64,000 nucleotides of DNA from Streptomyces sp. CA-278952 (GCF_028747205.1 NZ_CP112880.1:3782001-3846000); one strand, 5' to 3'; positions 50,407 to 58,898 are shown, numbered from the stretch's first letter. Notes: generated by a model not told the origin, from the sequence alone. A program made the numbers and translations.

Positions 50407-52488
50407 TCAGGTCACCAGCCCCAGATACGGCCCGAACTCCGAAGCCAGCGTCAGCCGCCCCAGCTTCTGGTACTCCCGCTGGATCGCGTGGATCAGCGTC
50501 TCCATCGTCACCGCGCCCCCCGCCTCTGCCGCCAGGTACGCCGAAGTCACCGCGATCGAGCGGATGTTGCCGCCCGCCAGCTCGAAGTTCTCGGCGCAGA
50601 AGGGCAGGTCCAGGTCCGTGCCGCGCGGGAGGGTGGGGCCCAGGCAGCGGTCCCAGAGGAGTAGGCGTTGTTCGGGGTCCGGGACCGGGAAGTCGATGAC
50701 CAGGTCCAGGCGACGGGTGAAGGCGTCGTCCAGGTTGGCGCGGAGGTTGGTGGCGAGGATGGCCAGGCCGTCGAAGGACTCCATGCGTTGCAGGAGGTAC
50801 GCGCTCTCCACGTTGGCGTAGCGGTCGTGCGCGTCCTTCACGTCCGAGCGTTTGCCGAAGATCGCGTCCGCCTCGTCGAAGAGGAGCACGCCGTTCACGC
50901 CCGCCGCCTCCGTGAAGATCCGCTCCAGGTTCTTCTCCGTCTCGCCCACGTACTTGTCGATCACCGTCGCCAGGTCGACCGTGTACAGGTCCAGCCCCAG
51001 GTCCGCGGCGATCACCTCCGCCGACATCGTCTTGCCCGTGCCGGAGTCGCCCGCGAACAGCGCCGACACCCCCCGGCCCCGGCCCCCGCCCGGCCGCATC
51101 CCCCACTCCCCCAGCACCCGGTCGCGGTGCCGGGCGCGGGCCGTGAGCTCGCGGAGCTGGGTGTGAGTGTCGGGCGGGAGGACCAGGTCGTCCCAGGTCA
51201 CCGTGGGTTCGATGCGGCGGGCCAGCCGGTCCAGGCCCGCCGCGTTCTGGGCGCGGGCCCCCCGCCGTACGTGGTCCGCCGTGAGCTCACCGCCCGCCAG
51301 CCGGGCCGCCTGGGCGGCGGAGCGGGCGGCCCCCGTGATCTGTTCCGGGGTGAGGAGGAACGGGGCCAGCAGCTGGTCCGGGGCGATGGCGGGCGGAAGC
51401 GGCGCGTCCTCCCGGAGCCGGTACGCGTCCCGCCACAGCGCCCCCCGCGCCGACGGCTCCACCCGGGGCGCGTGCAGCAGCAGGGGCGGGGCGACCGACC
51501 AGGACGCGTCCCAGGGCGCCCGGCCCACCAGGACCGTCGGGACCGGGGTGGCCGTGAGGAGCCTCAGCAGCCCCGGGCGCTCCCTGGACACCGCGTCCAG
51601 CGGCGCGCAGACCAGGCCCGCCCCCGTCAGGCGCGCCTCCCGGACCAGGGCGCTCACCGCCTCGGCGGGCGACGGGTCCTCCGCCAGCCGGGCCAGGTCC
51701 AGGCCCAGGACCCCCCGGCCCGCCCGCGTCAGCGCCGACGCGGCGAGCGCCGTGCCCGCGCCGCCCTGGTCCTCGCTCAGGTAGGCCAGCCGGACGCCGT
51801 CGGCGAGGACTCCGGCGAGCGGGGCCGGGTCGCCCACCCCGGGCACGGCCTGCCACGGGGCCAGCAGCTCCGCCAGTCGCGGGTCCGGGGTGTCGTCGCC
51901 CAGCAGGTGCGCGGCCACCCGGTCCGGCACCCGCAGCGCCCGGCTCAGGAACGGGCGGTGCAGGTCCTCCGCCAGGAGCAGACCGCCGGCCCGGAGCGGC
52001 GCCCCCGCCGCCAGCCGGGCCCGGGCCGCGGGGTCGGAGAGCGCCGCGCCGCACAGGCCCAGGGCCAGTCCGATGGACGGGCGGCGACGGGACACGTCGT
52101 CGTTCAGATAGCCGTAGAACGCCTCGAAGCGGTCGTCCAGATCCGGTACGAGCGCGATGAGCAGGATCTCCGTGTCGAGCGGGGTGAGTCCGAACTCCCG
52201 CGCAAGGCGCGCCAGTCGGGAATCCTTCTCCGCCTCGGCGGCCCCCTCCCCGGCCGGCGCACCCTCGGCCGAGGGCTCGTCCAGCTCCGGAAACGCCCTG
52301 GCCCCCGCCTCATCCAGTAGCCGCACGATGTTCTCGTCCGTCAGATACAGCCCCCGGAAGTCGTCGTCCGGGTCCGGATCGGTGCTCCGTCGCAGCTCCA
52401 CCGCCTGCCGGATGCGCCGCTCCACGGCCGCCGCACGGGCGAGCAGCTGACGGAGGTCCGGGCCGACGACGTCCAGGACCTCCGTCAT
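50407..52488 (-). CDS. eCIS AAA+ ATPase (Afp15/Cis15)
   Basis: 693 residues. N-terminal helical part ('FRGLYLTDENIVRLLDEAGA', 'FGLTPLDTEILLIALVPDLD'), a degenerate ATPase-like middle, and an active AAA+ domain: Walker A 'GDSGTGKT' (near 480), Walker B 'VLLFDEADAIFGKRSDVKDA' (near 537), sensor and Arg-finger region 'ILATNLRANLDDAFTRRLDL'. Such ATPases are conserved in all eCIS loci and thought to help assembly or cargo loading. Its ATG overlaps the DUF4255 gene's stop (ATGA). Confidence 0.94.
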   Translation of the reverse strand: MTEVLDVVGPDLRQLLARAAAVERRIRQAVELRRSTDPDPDDDFRGLYLTDENIVRLLDEAGARAFPELDEPSAEGAPAGEGAAEAEKDSRLARLAREFGLTPLDTEILLIALVPDLDDRFEAFYGYLNDDVSRRRPSIGLALGLCGAALSDPAARARLAAGAPLRAGGLLLAEDLHRPFLSRALRVPDRVAAHLLGDDTPDPRLAELLAPWQAVPGVGDPAPLAGVLADGVRLAYLSEDQGGAGTALAASALTRAGRGVLGLDLARLAEDPSPAEAVSALVREARLTGAGLVCAPLDAVSRERPGLLRLLTATPVPTVLVGRAPWDASWSVAPPLLLHAPRVEPSARGALWRDAYRLREDAPLPPAIAPDQLLAPFLLTPEQITGAARSAAQAARLAGGELTADHVRRGARAQNAAGLDRLARRIEPTVTWDDLVLPPDTHTQLRELTARARHRDRVLGEWGMRPGGGRGRGVSALFAGDSGTGKTMSAEVIAADLGLDLYTVDLATVIDKYVGETEKNLERIFTEAAGVNGVLLFDEADAIFGKRSDVKDAHDRYANVESAYLLQRMESFDGLAILATNLRANLDDAFTRRLDLVIDFPVPDPEQRLLLWDRCLGPTLPRGTDLDLPFCAENFELAGGNIRSIAVTSAYLAAEAGGAVTMETLIHAIQREYQKLGRLTLASEFGPYLGLVT

Positions 52489-53303
52489 ACGTCCCCTTCC
52501 TCGGATGGCGTACCCCGTCTCCCGGATGGCGTGCCCCGTCTCTCGGGTGGCGTGCCCCGCCGCTCCGTGATCCGCAGCGACACCGCCCGTCCGTGCGCCC
52601 CGCCCGAGGGCACGGAGGAAGGCTCCCGGACCGGCCGCCCGGGACGCGACCCGTACACCGGCAGCCCCGGCCGGCCCGGCTGCGCCTCCGTCGCACCCGC
52701 ACCCGCACCCTCCCCGGAAACCGGCGCGGGTACGTCCCCGAACTGCGCCCGCAGCCCCTCGTCGCCCACCGGCGGGCCCGCCTCGTAGACCGGTGAGGCC
52801 GTCACCGGGACGCTGATCACCAGGTCCAGCGAGGGCTTCAGCTCACCCCCGAGCGCGCTCCACACATCGGCGAACGACCGGTCCTCCGGCGGCGGCAGCG
52901 CGATCGACATCGGGACGGCGGCCCCGACCTCGGCCAGCGTGCCCGCCAGCCGCTCCGGCGGCAGCGCCTCGTACCGGAGCAGACAGCCCAGGAGGGAGGA
53001 GAGTAGCCGGTGTTCGTCCTCGGGGCGCTTCGTCCACGCCGTGATCAGGTACGACAGTTTGAAGAAGCGCGGCGGGCGGCGCCGGGCGACGATCGCCCCG
53101 CGCTCGTCGTACTCGTTGTGCAGTCCGCGCTCCCGCCGCCGCATGTCCTCGCGGATGTCGTAGAGGTAGAGGTTGACCATCGGGGCGTTGACCTTGGCCG
53201 CCCACTCCCGGGTCGGGGCGTCGAAGACCACTGCGATCTGGCGGCCCTCCAGCACCTCGGCCCGGATCAGGGCCCGCAGGACGTCGTCCACCTCGTGGAT
53301 CAT
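52485..53303 (-). CDS. DUF4255 eCIS tail-terminator-like protein (Afp16/Cis16)
   Basis: 272 residues. 'MIHEVDDVLRALIRAEVLEG', 'NAPMVNLYLYDIREDMRRRE' and 'RRPPRFFKLSYLITAWTKRP' are DUF4255 hallmarks; 'LGGELKPSLDLVISVPV' follows. In Afp this protein (Afp16) ends tail growth at the distal cap. The C-terminal 80 residues are disordered and end in three 7-residue repeats (R-R-G-T-P-x-x). Directly upstream of and overlapping the ATPase gene. Confidence 0.9.
   Translation of the reverse strand: MIHEVDDVLRALIRAEVLEGRQIAVVFDAPTREWAAKVNAPMVNLYLYDIREDMRRRERGLHNEYDERGAIVARRRPPRFFKLSYLITAWTKRPEDEHRLLSSLLGCLLRYEALPPERLAGTLAEVGAAVPMSIALPPPEDRSFADVWSALGGELKPSLDLVISVPVTASPVYEAGPPVGDEGLRAQFGDVPAPVSGEGAGAGATEAQPGRPGLPVYGSRPGRPVREPSSVPSGGAHGRAVSLRITERRGTPPERRGTPSGRRGTPSEEGDV
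52502..52564. repeat. 21-bp coding tandem repeat x3 in the DUF4255 gene
   Basis: Three 21-bp units coding on the minus strand for R-R-G-T-P-(P/S)-(E/G) at the very C-terminus of the DUF4255 protein. In frame, so copy number can change without breaking the protein. Confidence 0.85.
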
Positions 53304-53334
53304 CCGGTGACCTCCTCCCAAGCGAAGAGCCCGC

Positions 53335-55431
53335 TCATGACCGGCCCGCGAAGTCCGGGGGCTGGAGGTTGTGCTGGACGACCAGGACCGGTTTCCGGAG
53401 GCGCGGGAGATCGCGGGCCTCGGCACGCAGGACGCGCGGGCCCAGCGTGTCCTTGCGCAGGACCAGCACCTGCACCTCGAAGGTGCCGTCCCGACCGACC
53501 CGTACGCCGGACCGGTCCGCGGTGATGCCGATGTTCCACGTGAAACGTACGGTCTCGCCCGGCGGATAGTCCTTGCCCCGGGCCAGTACCGGCTGCCCCG
53601 GTTTCGCCACCTGCGGGGTGACCGTCAGCGAGGGCTTGAGGACCCTGAGCCGGTCCACGTCCCGGTTGTTCGCCGCCCGCCCGTCGGGCAGAGTGCCGCG
53701 TACCGTGGCCCGTACGTCGCCGGTGACCGCCGCCCGGTAGGTCGCCGTCTGCGTCACCACGACCCGGTCCCCGGCGGCGATCGTGCAGGGCCGCGCCGCC
53801 GTGCACCGGCTCAGGCCGGGCAGGCTCCGGTCCTTCAACTCGTCCGTCCTCGGCCAGACCGTCCCGAGGACGACCCCGGTCGCCGTGTCCGGGCCCGCGT
53901 TGGTGATGGTGAACCGGGCGGTGGCGGGCCGCCCCACGTACGTACGGTCCGGGCTGACATCGGCCCGTACCGCGAGGTCGGAGGCCGGGGGCGGGGGCGG
54001 CGGCGGAGGCGCAGGCGGGTCCGGCGGGACCACGGGCTCCAGCACCTCGAACCGGGCCGTGTCCGCACCCGTGTTGCCCGCCGAGTCCGTAGCGGAACAG
54101 GTGACCGCCGTCGTTCCGACCGGGAAGAGCGATCCCGACGGCGGGGCACAGGTCACCGGCAGCGCCCCGTCCTGCGGGTCCGTCGCCGTGGCCGTGTAGT
54201 CGATGCGGACGCCGTCGTCGTCGGGCGCCCTGGCCGTACGGTCGTCCACGGTGACGACGGGCACGTCGACGTCGTTCACGGCGATGCTGATCTGCTGCTG
54301 GAAGTCGGGGTCGGGTACGGCGGCGGGGCCGAGCGCGTCCGTCCCCGGCACCTGGGTGCCGAGGAGGAACTGCACGGTGCAGGTCAGCGTCGTGCCCTGC
54401 GGGGCGTCCTCCGCCACATCGACGGTCTCCGCGAAGTGCGCGGTCTCCCCGCTGGTGAGCTGCCGGGTGGGCGGGTCGAGGGCGACGGTCAGATGGGGGT
54501 CGCAGGCGTCGAGGCGGTAGCCGACGGAGGTGGGGAGGTTGTCGAAGCCGTCGATGATGGCCTCGGCGACCCGGTCCCCGTCGATGCTTTCGAGCAGCCT
54601 GCCGCCGGTGGCCTCGATGATGCGGGTGGCCTGGCCCGGCGTGGTGGGCGGGTCCTCGACGTAGTTCGGGTTTCCGGCGTCGCCGTTGCCGTTGAGGCCG
54701 TCGCCGATCGTGGTCGCCACGTCCACCCCGATCACCCGGACGCCCTTGTCCTGGAGGGCGAAGATCGTGTCGTCGATGGTGTGGCCGTTGCTGGGCGCGT
54801 GGCTGGAGGCGTCGCCGACGAGCACCACGACGGGGCTCGCGCCGTCGCGGAACACCGTCGTGCCGCCCGCGCCGTCGGCTATCTGCCACAGCCCGTTGAT
54901 CCAGTCCTCCGAAGGGCCGCGGCTGCCGTTGCCGAGATCGGTCCTCAGCTCGCGGACACCGGCCTCCACCTTCGTCAGGTCGTCGGTCAACTCCGTGAGC
55001 ACCCGGAATCCGGCGCCGGGGTCGACCTCCTGGTCGCCGAACGTGGCCACCGCGAACCGCGATTCGGGCTGCCCGGCCAGGATCTTGCCGGTGATGTCAG
55101 GCAGGTTCTCCCGGACGCTGGTGATCGCGTCGACCATGCTCGCAGTGCCATCCACCAGCAGGACCACGTCCGGCCGGGGCGGGATCGCCGGGGTCCGCAC
55201 CTGCTTGTCCACGCCCGTCGAGCCGCCCGGGTCGAGCGTCTCCTCCAGCGCCGCCGGGGTGACCCACGGCTCCGGCGGCACGGGCACGGCGGACGCCACC
55301 CCGCTCACGCCCGAGGCGGGGGCGAGTCCGGCGGCCAGCAGGAGCAGAACACACGCGGCCGACCGGCGGCGTGCCCCGGTGCGGCTGCCCGGCCGCCCTC
55401 CCGGCCCGGTCCCTGGCTGAAACCACCGCAC
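53335..55431 (-). CDS. Secreted VWA-domain protein with HYR and DUF11-like domains
   Basis: 698 residues, GTG start after 'ggggaggggaa'. A basic start and hydrophobic signal ('SAACVLLLLAAGLAPASG') lead into a von Willebrand A domain (about 85-320) with MIDAS-like 'VVLLVDGTASM', 'GDASSHAPSNGHTIDD' and 'GVDVA'. A HYR module follows ('ATDPQDGALPVTCAPPSGSL', 'VTCSATDSAGNTGADTARF'), a proline stretch, a DUF11-like repeat domain ('ARFTITNAGPDTATGVVLGT') and a final beta-sandwich. Exported adhesion- or matrix-type protein, 32 bp upstream of the DUF4255 gene and so apparently co-transcribed with eCIS genes. Role in the system unknown. Confidence 0.82.
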   Translation of the reverse strand: MRWFQPGTGPGGRPGSRTGARRRSAACVLLLLAAGLAPASGVSGVASAVPVPPEPWVTPAALEETLDPGGSTGVDKQVRTPAIPPRPDVVLLVDGTASMVDAITSVRENLPDITGKILAGQPESRFAVATFGDQEVDPGAGFRVLTELTDDLTKVEAGVRELRTDLGNGSRGPSEDWINGLWQIADGAGGTTVFRDGASPVVVLVGDASSHAPSNGHTIDDTIFALQDKGVRVIGVDVATTIGDGLNGNGDAGNPNYVEDPPTTPGQATRIIEATGGRLLESIDGDRVAEAIIDGFDNLPTSVGYRLDACDPHLTVALDPPTRQLTSGETAHFAETVDVAEDAPQGTTLTCTVQFLLGTQVPGTDALGPAAVPDPDFQQQISIAVNDVDVPVVTVDDRTARAPDDDGVRIDYTATATDPQDGALPVTCAPPSGSLFPVGTTAVTCSATDSAGNTGADTARFEVLEPVVPPDPPAPPPPPPPPASDLAVRADVSPDRTYVGRPATARFTITNAGPDTATGVVLGTVWPRTDELKDRSLPGLSRCTAARPCTIAAGDRVVVTQTATYRAAVTGDVRATVRGTLPDGRAANNRDVDRLRVLKPSLTVTPQVAKPGQPVLARGKDYPPGETVRFTWNIGITADRSGVRVGRDGTFEVQVLVLRKDTLGPRVLRAEARDLPRLRKPVLVVQHNLQPPDFAGRS

Positions 55432-55592
55432 AGCGTTCCCCTCCCCGCGTCCTGCCCGGTTCCCGGAGACCACCGTCGCGCGCCGGCCGCCCCCGCACCG
55501 AGGGAGGCGAGTCACTCACTCGGGTAGCTTCAACTGCCCTATGGGGCAGAAGCACTCAGGAAACAGCCGTCGGACGGAGCCACCGGACGAGA

Positions 55593-55676
55593 CGTCAGGC
55601 GGGTCGTCAGGCGGGTCGTCAGGCGGGTCGTCCGATGGCCCGTCAGACGGATCGTCAGACGGGCCGTCAGATAAGC
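55593..55676. repeat. 12-bp tandem repeat x7 over the LuxR gene stop codon
   Basis: Seven units of the cgtcaggcgggt type. Six of seven hold tca at the same place, an in-frame TGA on the minus strand; the last is the real stop of the LuxR regulator gene. Confidence 0.9.
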
Positions 55677-56293
55677 CCCTGACGCATCGCGTACGCCACC
55701 GCATGGGAGCGGTTGCGCAGTTGCAGACGGGTCATCACCGAGTGCAGCACGTTCTTGATGGTGCGCTCGGAGTACGCCAGCTTCGTCGCGATGTCCGCGG
55801 TGTCGTACCCCTCGGCGACCAGTCGCAGCACGTCCACCTCACGCGCAGCCAGGCCGGTGAAGTGCAGGCCACGCGGACCGAGCACCTGCCCCTGGAGCCT
55901 GCCCACCTCTTCGAGGAGGCGTCCGAGCAGGTCGGAGGGGAGATGCCCCTCGCCCCGCGCCACCGTTCCGATGACCTGAACCAGGTGGTCCGGAGTCGAC
56001 TCGGACCTCCTGACGACCCCCGCGACCCCGCACTCCGCCGCGCTCACCAGCTTCTGTTCGTCGATGTCCGTGGTCACCAGCACCGTGCGGCAGGTGCTGG
56101 TGCGCTGGATGTTGCGCAGGACGCGCAGGACCTCGTCGTCCACCGCGTCCACCACCATGACCACGACCTGGGGCGTCGGCTCCCCGTCATCCCGGTCGAC
56201 GACAGCGACCTCGGGACGGGCCCGTAGCTGACTGGCCACACCGGCCTGGGAAATCGGGTCCTGCGCGCGTAAAACGACAGTAATGCGCTCCAT
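55667..56293 (-). CDS. Orphan LuxR/NarL-type response regulator with atypical receiver
   Basis: 208 residues. A receiver-like domain (1-120) lacks the usual acidic pair near the start ('VVLRAQDPISQAGV'); Asp49 in 'VVVMVVDAVDDE' could be the phospho-acceptor site but the conserved Lys is replaced ('VVRRSES'). The C-terminal LuxR HTH is intact ('LAAREVDVLRLVAEGYDTAD', 'YSERTIKNVLHSVMTRL'). No histidine kinase is nearby, so it probably acts without phosphorylation. Placed inside the eCIS locus between the VWA gene and a divergent membrane protein gene, it is a likely regulator of the locus. Confidence 0.88.
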   Translation of the reverse strand: MERITVVLRAQDPISQAGVASQLRARPEVAVVDRDDGEPTPQVVVMVVDAVDDEVLRVLRNIQRTSTCRTVLVTTDIDEQKLVSAAECGVAGVVRRSESTPDHLVQVIGTVARGEGHLPSDLLGRLLEEVGRLQGQVLGPRGLHFTGLAAREVDVLRLVAEGYDTADIATKLAYSERTIKNVLHSVMTRLQLRNRSHAVAYAMRQGLI

Positions 56294-56493
56294 GCGAATG
56301 CTCCCCCTGGGCACCAGCCGGAAGCATCACACTGCAGGCACAAGCTCCACAGCTGTACTCGTCCGCCCCAGCCGTTGTGAGGCGGTCTAAAGATTCCCGT
56401 TCTTACCCGTGAGGAAACTAAAAGGTCACCTCGGGCATCGCATCTGCCCGAAAGTGTTCCTCCGTGACCGGTGCCCGCCCTCCGGCCCGGTCC

Positions 56494-56499
56494 TACGGT
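56494..56499 (+). promoter_or_regulatory. -10 box TACGGT, leaderless promoter candidate
   Basis: TACGGT is followed by six bases and the ATG of the membrane protein gene, without a ribosome binding site. Confidence 0.4.
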
Positions 56500-56505
56500 C
56501 CGCGT

Positions 56506-57867
56506 ATGAGTCTTACCGCAAGCCTCGACGCGTCATCCGTCACCGTCGTACCGGGTGAGGAGACGACCATTCCCCTCCAGATCCTCAACTCCGGCCGGAC
56601 CGTCGAGGAGTACCACTTCGAGGTGGTCGGGACCTGCGCCGCCTGGTCGGCGATCGAACCCGCGGTCCTCCCCCTGTACCCCGGCGACTCCGGAACCGTC
56701 TCCCTGGTCATGCGCCCGCCGCGCGAAGCGACGGTCCTCGCGGGCGAGAGCACCTTCGGGATCCGGGTGATGCCGACCGGCGACCGGAGCGACACCGTGG
56801 TGCCCGAGGGCCGGGTGACCGTCCTGCCGTTCACCGAGACGACCGCCGAGCTGGTCCCGCGCGGCTCGAACGGCTCGCGCGGCGGACGGCACCAGTTCGC
56901 CGTCGACAACCGCGGCAACACCCCGGTGACCGTACGGCTCGGTGCCCAGCCCGGTACGGAACAGGCGCGGGTCGTGTTCGCCGCCTCCGAGCTGCGGATC
57001 GAACCGGGGCACGCGGAGTTCGCGAAACTGCGGGTCCGCCCGGCGAAGCGGATGTGGCGCGGTACGCCGGTGACGCACGCCTTTCAGGTGTTCGCCGCCC
57101 CGCAGCCGCCCGAGGGCGAGGAGGCGCCGGCCCCGGTGCTGGTGGACGGCTCCTACCAGCAGGACCCGATCCTGCCGCGCTGGCTGCCCCGGGCCCTGCT
57201 CACCGCCGCTCTGCTGCTCCTCGTCCTGGTGGGACTCTGGTACGCGCTGCTGCGCCCGGCGGTGAAGTCCGCGGCCCGGGAGGCGGTCACTCCAGAAGCG
57301 GTACGGTCGGCCGCCGCGGCCGACAAGAGCAAGGCCCCTGAAGAGGGCGAGCAAGGCGGCACGGGCTCCGGAGGCGGCGCCTCCGCCGGTGCGGGCACGG
57401 GCGGAGGCATGGCCGGCCCCACCCCGTCACCGGGTCCGTCCGCCTCGGGCGGCAACGGCAACGGCGGGGGCGGCGGAGGTGACGCGGCGGCGGGCGCGCC
57501 GACCAGCGCGCAGGCCCGGGTGCGGGACGCGGTGGGCGGCGGCCCGAACAGCGGGACGGCCCTGGAGGTACCGGCCGGCCACACCTTCCAGCTCACCGAC
57601 ATCGTGGTGCAGAATCCGCAGGGCGACGCGGGCACGGTCACCGTCACGGCCGGCGAGGACACCCGCGTCCTGAGCCTCGGTCTGGAGAACTTCCGCGACT
57701 CCGACTACCACTTCGTGACCCCGATCCTGGTGCCCGCGGGCGGCAAGGTCACGATGACGATCGACTGCAGGCGGGTCGGCAAGCCGGTGGGCACCCCGGC
57801 CCCCTCGCGGTGCTCGTCCTCGATGTTCCTGGGCGGGACGATGCGCCCGGACACCCCGGCAGGCTGA
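56506..57867 (+). CDS. eCIS-locus bitopic membrane protein with Ig-like N-terminal domains
   Basis: 453 residues. Residues 1-210 form two beta-sandwich domains ('VTVVPGEETTIPLQILNSGR', 'LYPGDSGTVSLVMRPPREAT', 'HQFAVDNRGNTPVTVRLGAQ') of the kind seen in COG1470-like proteins. One membrane helix ('ALLTAALLLLVLVGLWYALL', near 230-250), a Gly/Ser/Pro-rich linker, then a C-terminal beta domain ('LEVPAGHTFQLTDIVVQNPQ'). The absence of a signal peptide suggests that the Ig-like part is cytoplasmic and the last domain outside. Divergent from the LuxR gene. Could be a membrane docking partner for the particle; unproven. Confidence 0.75.
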   Translation: MSLTASLDASSVTVVPGEETTIPLQILNSGRTVEEYHFEVVGTCAAWSAIEPAVLPLYPGDSGTVSLVMRPPREATVLAGESTFGIRVMPTGDRSDTVVPEGRVTVLPFTETTAELVPRGSNGSRGGRHQFAVDNRGNTPVTVRLGAQPGTEQARVVFAASELRIEPGHAEFAKLRVRPAKRMWRGTPVTHAFQVFAAPQPPEGEEAPAPVLVDGSYQQDPILPRWLPRALLTAALLLLVLVGLWYALLRPAVKSAAREAVTPEAVRSAAAADKSKAPEEGEQGGTGSGGGASAGAGTGGGMAGPTPSPGPSASGGNGNGGGGGGDAAAGAPTSAQARVRDAVGGGPNSGTALEVPAGHTFQLTDIVVQNPQGDAGTVTVTAGEDTRVLSLGLENFRDSDYHFVTPILVPAGGKVTMTIDCRRVGKPVGTPAPSRCSSSMFLGGTMRPDTPAG

Positions 57868-57953
57868 AGCCCGCGCCGGAACCGGCCGACCCACCGGCCG
57901 ACCGACCAACCCACCGACCCACCGACGCACCAGCCGACTGAAGCGGGCTCCCG

Positions 57954-58898
57954 TCAGGCCGGGGGCTTCTCCTCCTCTTCCTCCTCTCCCGGCTGCTTCT
58001 CCGCCGCACGCTGCACGAACGACCCCTGGACGTCAGCTGGTTGCTCGTCCTCGTCCTCCGTGGCCGCCCGCTGCACGGCGGAAGCGGCGGCGGGCGCAGG
58101 GGCGGACACGGGGGCAGCCGGGGCAGGCGCGGGATCGGACAGCACCCGGTCCGCGTTCGCGACGGCTTCGCGCTCGAACCGGTCCGAAGGGTCGCTGACC
58201 CGGATCCCGCCCGGGGCCTCCGTTCCCTCCACCGGGCCGTTGCGCTGCTGGATCACATGGGTCAGCTCGTGGGCCAGCGTGGTGCGGCCCTGCGGCGATC
58301 CGGGGTCGTAGGCGTCGCGCTGGAACACCACGTTGTTGCCCACGGTGTACGCGTGCGCCCCGACGCCCTTCGCCGACTCGTGCGCGGCGGAGTCGTGGTG
58401 GACGCGCACGTCGGAGAAGTCCGCGCCCATCCGGCTCTCCATGTCCGTACGGGTGTCGGTATCCAGGGGCGAACCGCCGGAGGAGACCACGTCGTGCACC
58501 GGCGACCGCTGTTCCTCGGCCAGCCCCGCCTGCTCTGTCCGCTCGGCCTGGTTCGCCTGGTCGGCCTGCTCGGCCTGCTCGGCGGCGGATTCGGCGGCCC
58601 CGGACCGGGAGCGCTGGACCATCGCCCCGATCGCCCCGTTGCCGGCCGTCCGCTGGAGCAGCCGCATCCCGGACGCCCCGACCACGTCGGCGCGTCCTGT
58701 GGCGGCCGCCCGGAAGACGTGATGGGCCTGCTCGCCGGACGCCTCCGCGGCGGTTTCGCCGCGCTGCTCATCGCGCTCGTGGGCCTGTTCCCGCCCACCG
58801 TGCCCATGGTGTCCACCATGCCCGTGGTGCTCGTGGTGCTCGTGGTGCTCGTGGTGCTCGTGGTGCTCGTGCTCGATGTCGTGCGCGTCCATGCTCAT
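57954..58898 (-). CDS. DUF4157 (eCIS core) zincin-like protein with His-rich N-terminus
   Basis: 314 residues. A His-rich start (residues 9-35, Glu-His-His repeats then Gly-His-Gly-Gly), the motif 'LLQRTAGNGAIGAMVQR' at 80-96, an Ala/Gln/Glu-rich linker, and the DUF4157 domain (about 135-235) ending in the zinc motif 'LAHELTHVIQQRNG' (H210, E211, H214). Two copies of 'VQRAA' lie in the acidic tail. DUF4157 is the Pfam eCIS core domain, found in or beside cargo proteins of many eCIS loci; the HExxH suggests a peptidase. A second ATG two codons in has better ribosome-binding-site spacing ('gggagag'). Confidence 0.9.
   Translation of the reverse strand: MSMDAHDIEHEHHEHHEHHEHHEHHGHGGHHGHGGREQAHERDEQRGETAAEASGEQAHHVFRAAATGRADVVGASGMRLLQRTAGNGAIGAMVQRSRSGAAESAAEQAEQADQANQAERTEQAGLAEEQRSPVHDVVSSGGSPLDTDTRTDMESRMGADFSDVRVHHDSAAHESAKGVGAHAYTVGNNVVFQRDAYDPGSPQGRTTLAHELTHVIQQRNGPVEGTEAPGGIRVSDPSDRFEREAVANADRVLSDPAPAPAAPVSAPAPAAASAVQRAATEDEDEQPADVQGSFVQRAAEKQPGEEEEEEKPPA
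58804..58872. repeat. 9-bp coding repeat for Glu-His-His in the DUF4157 gene
   Basis: Repeated gtggtgctc on the plus strand, coding Glu-His-His on the minus strand, about five units plus variants. In-frame, so unit gain or loss only lengthens the His tract. Confidence 0.8.

Noticed and set aside
32012..58898. Prophage
   Set aside because: Tail-like genes are present, but there is no integrase, terminase, capsid, portal or lysis gene; the AAA+ ATPase, DUF4255 and DUF4157 genes mark an eCIS.
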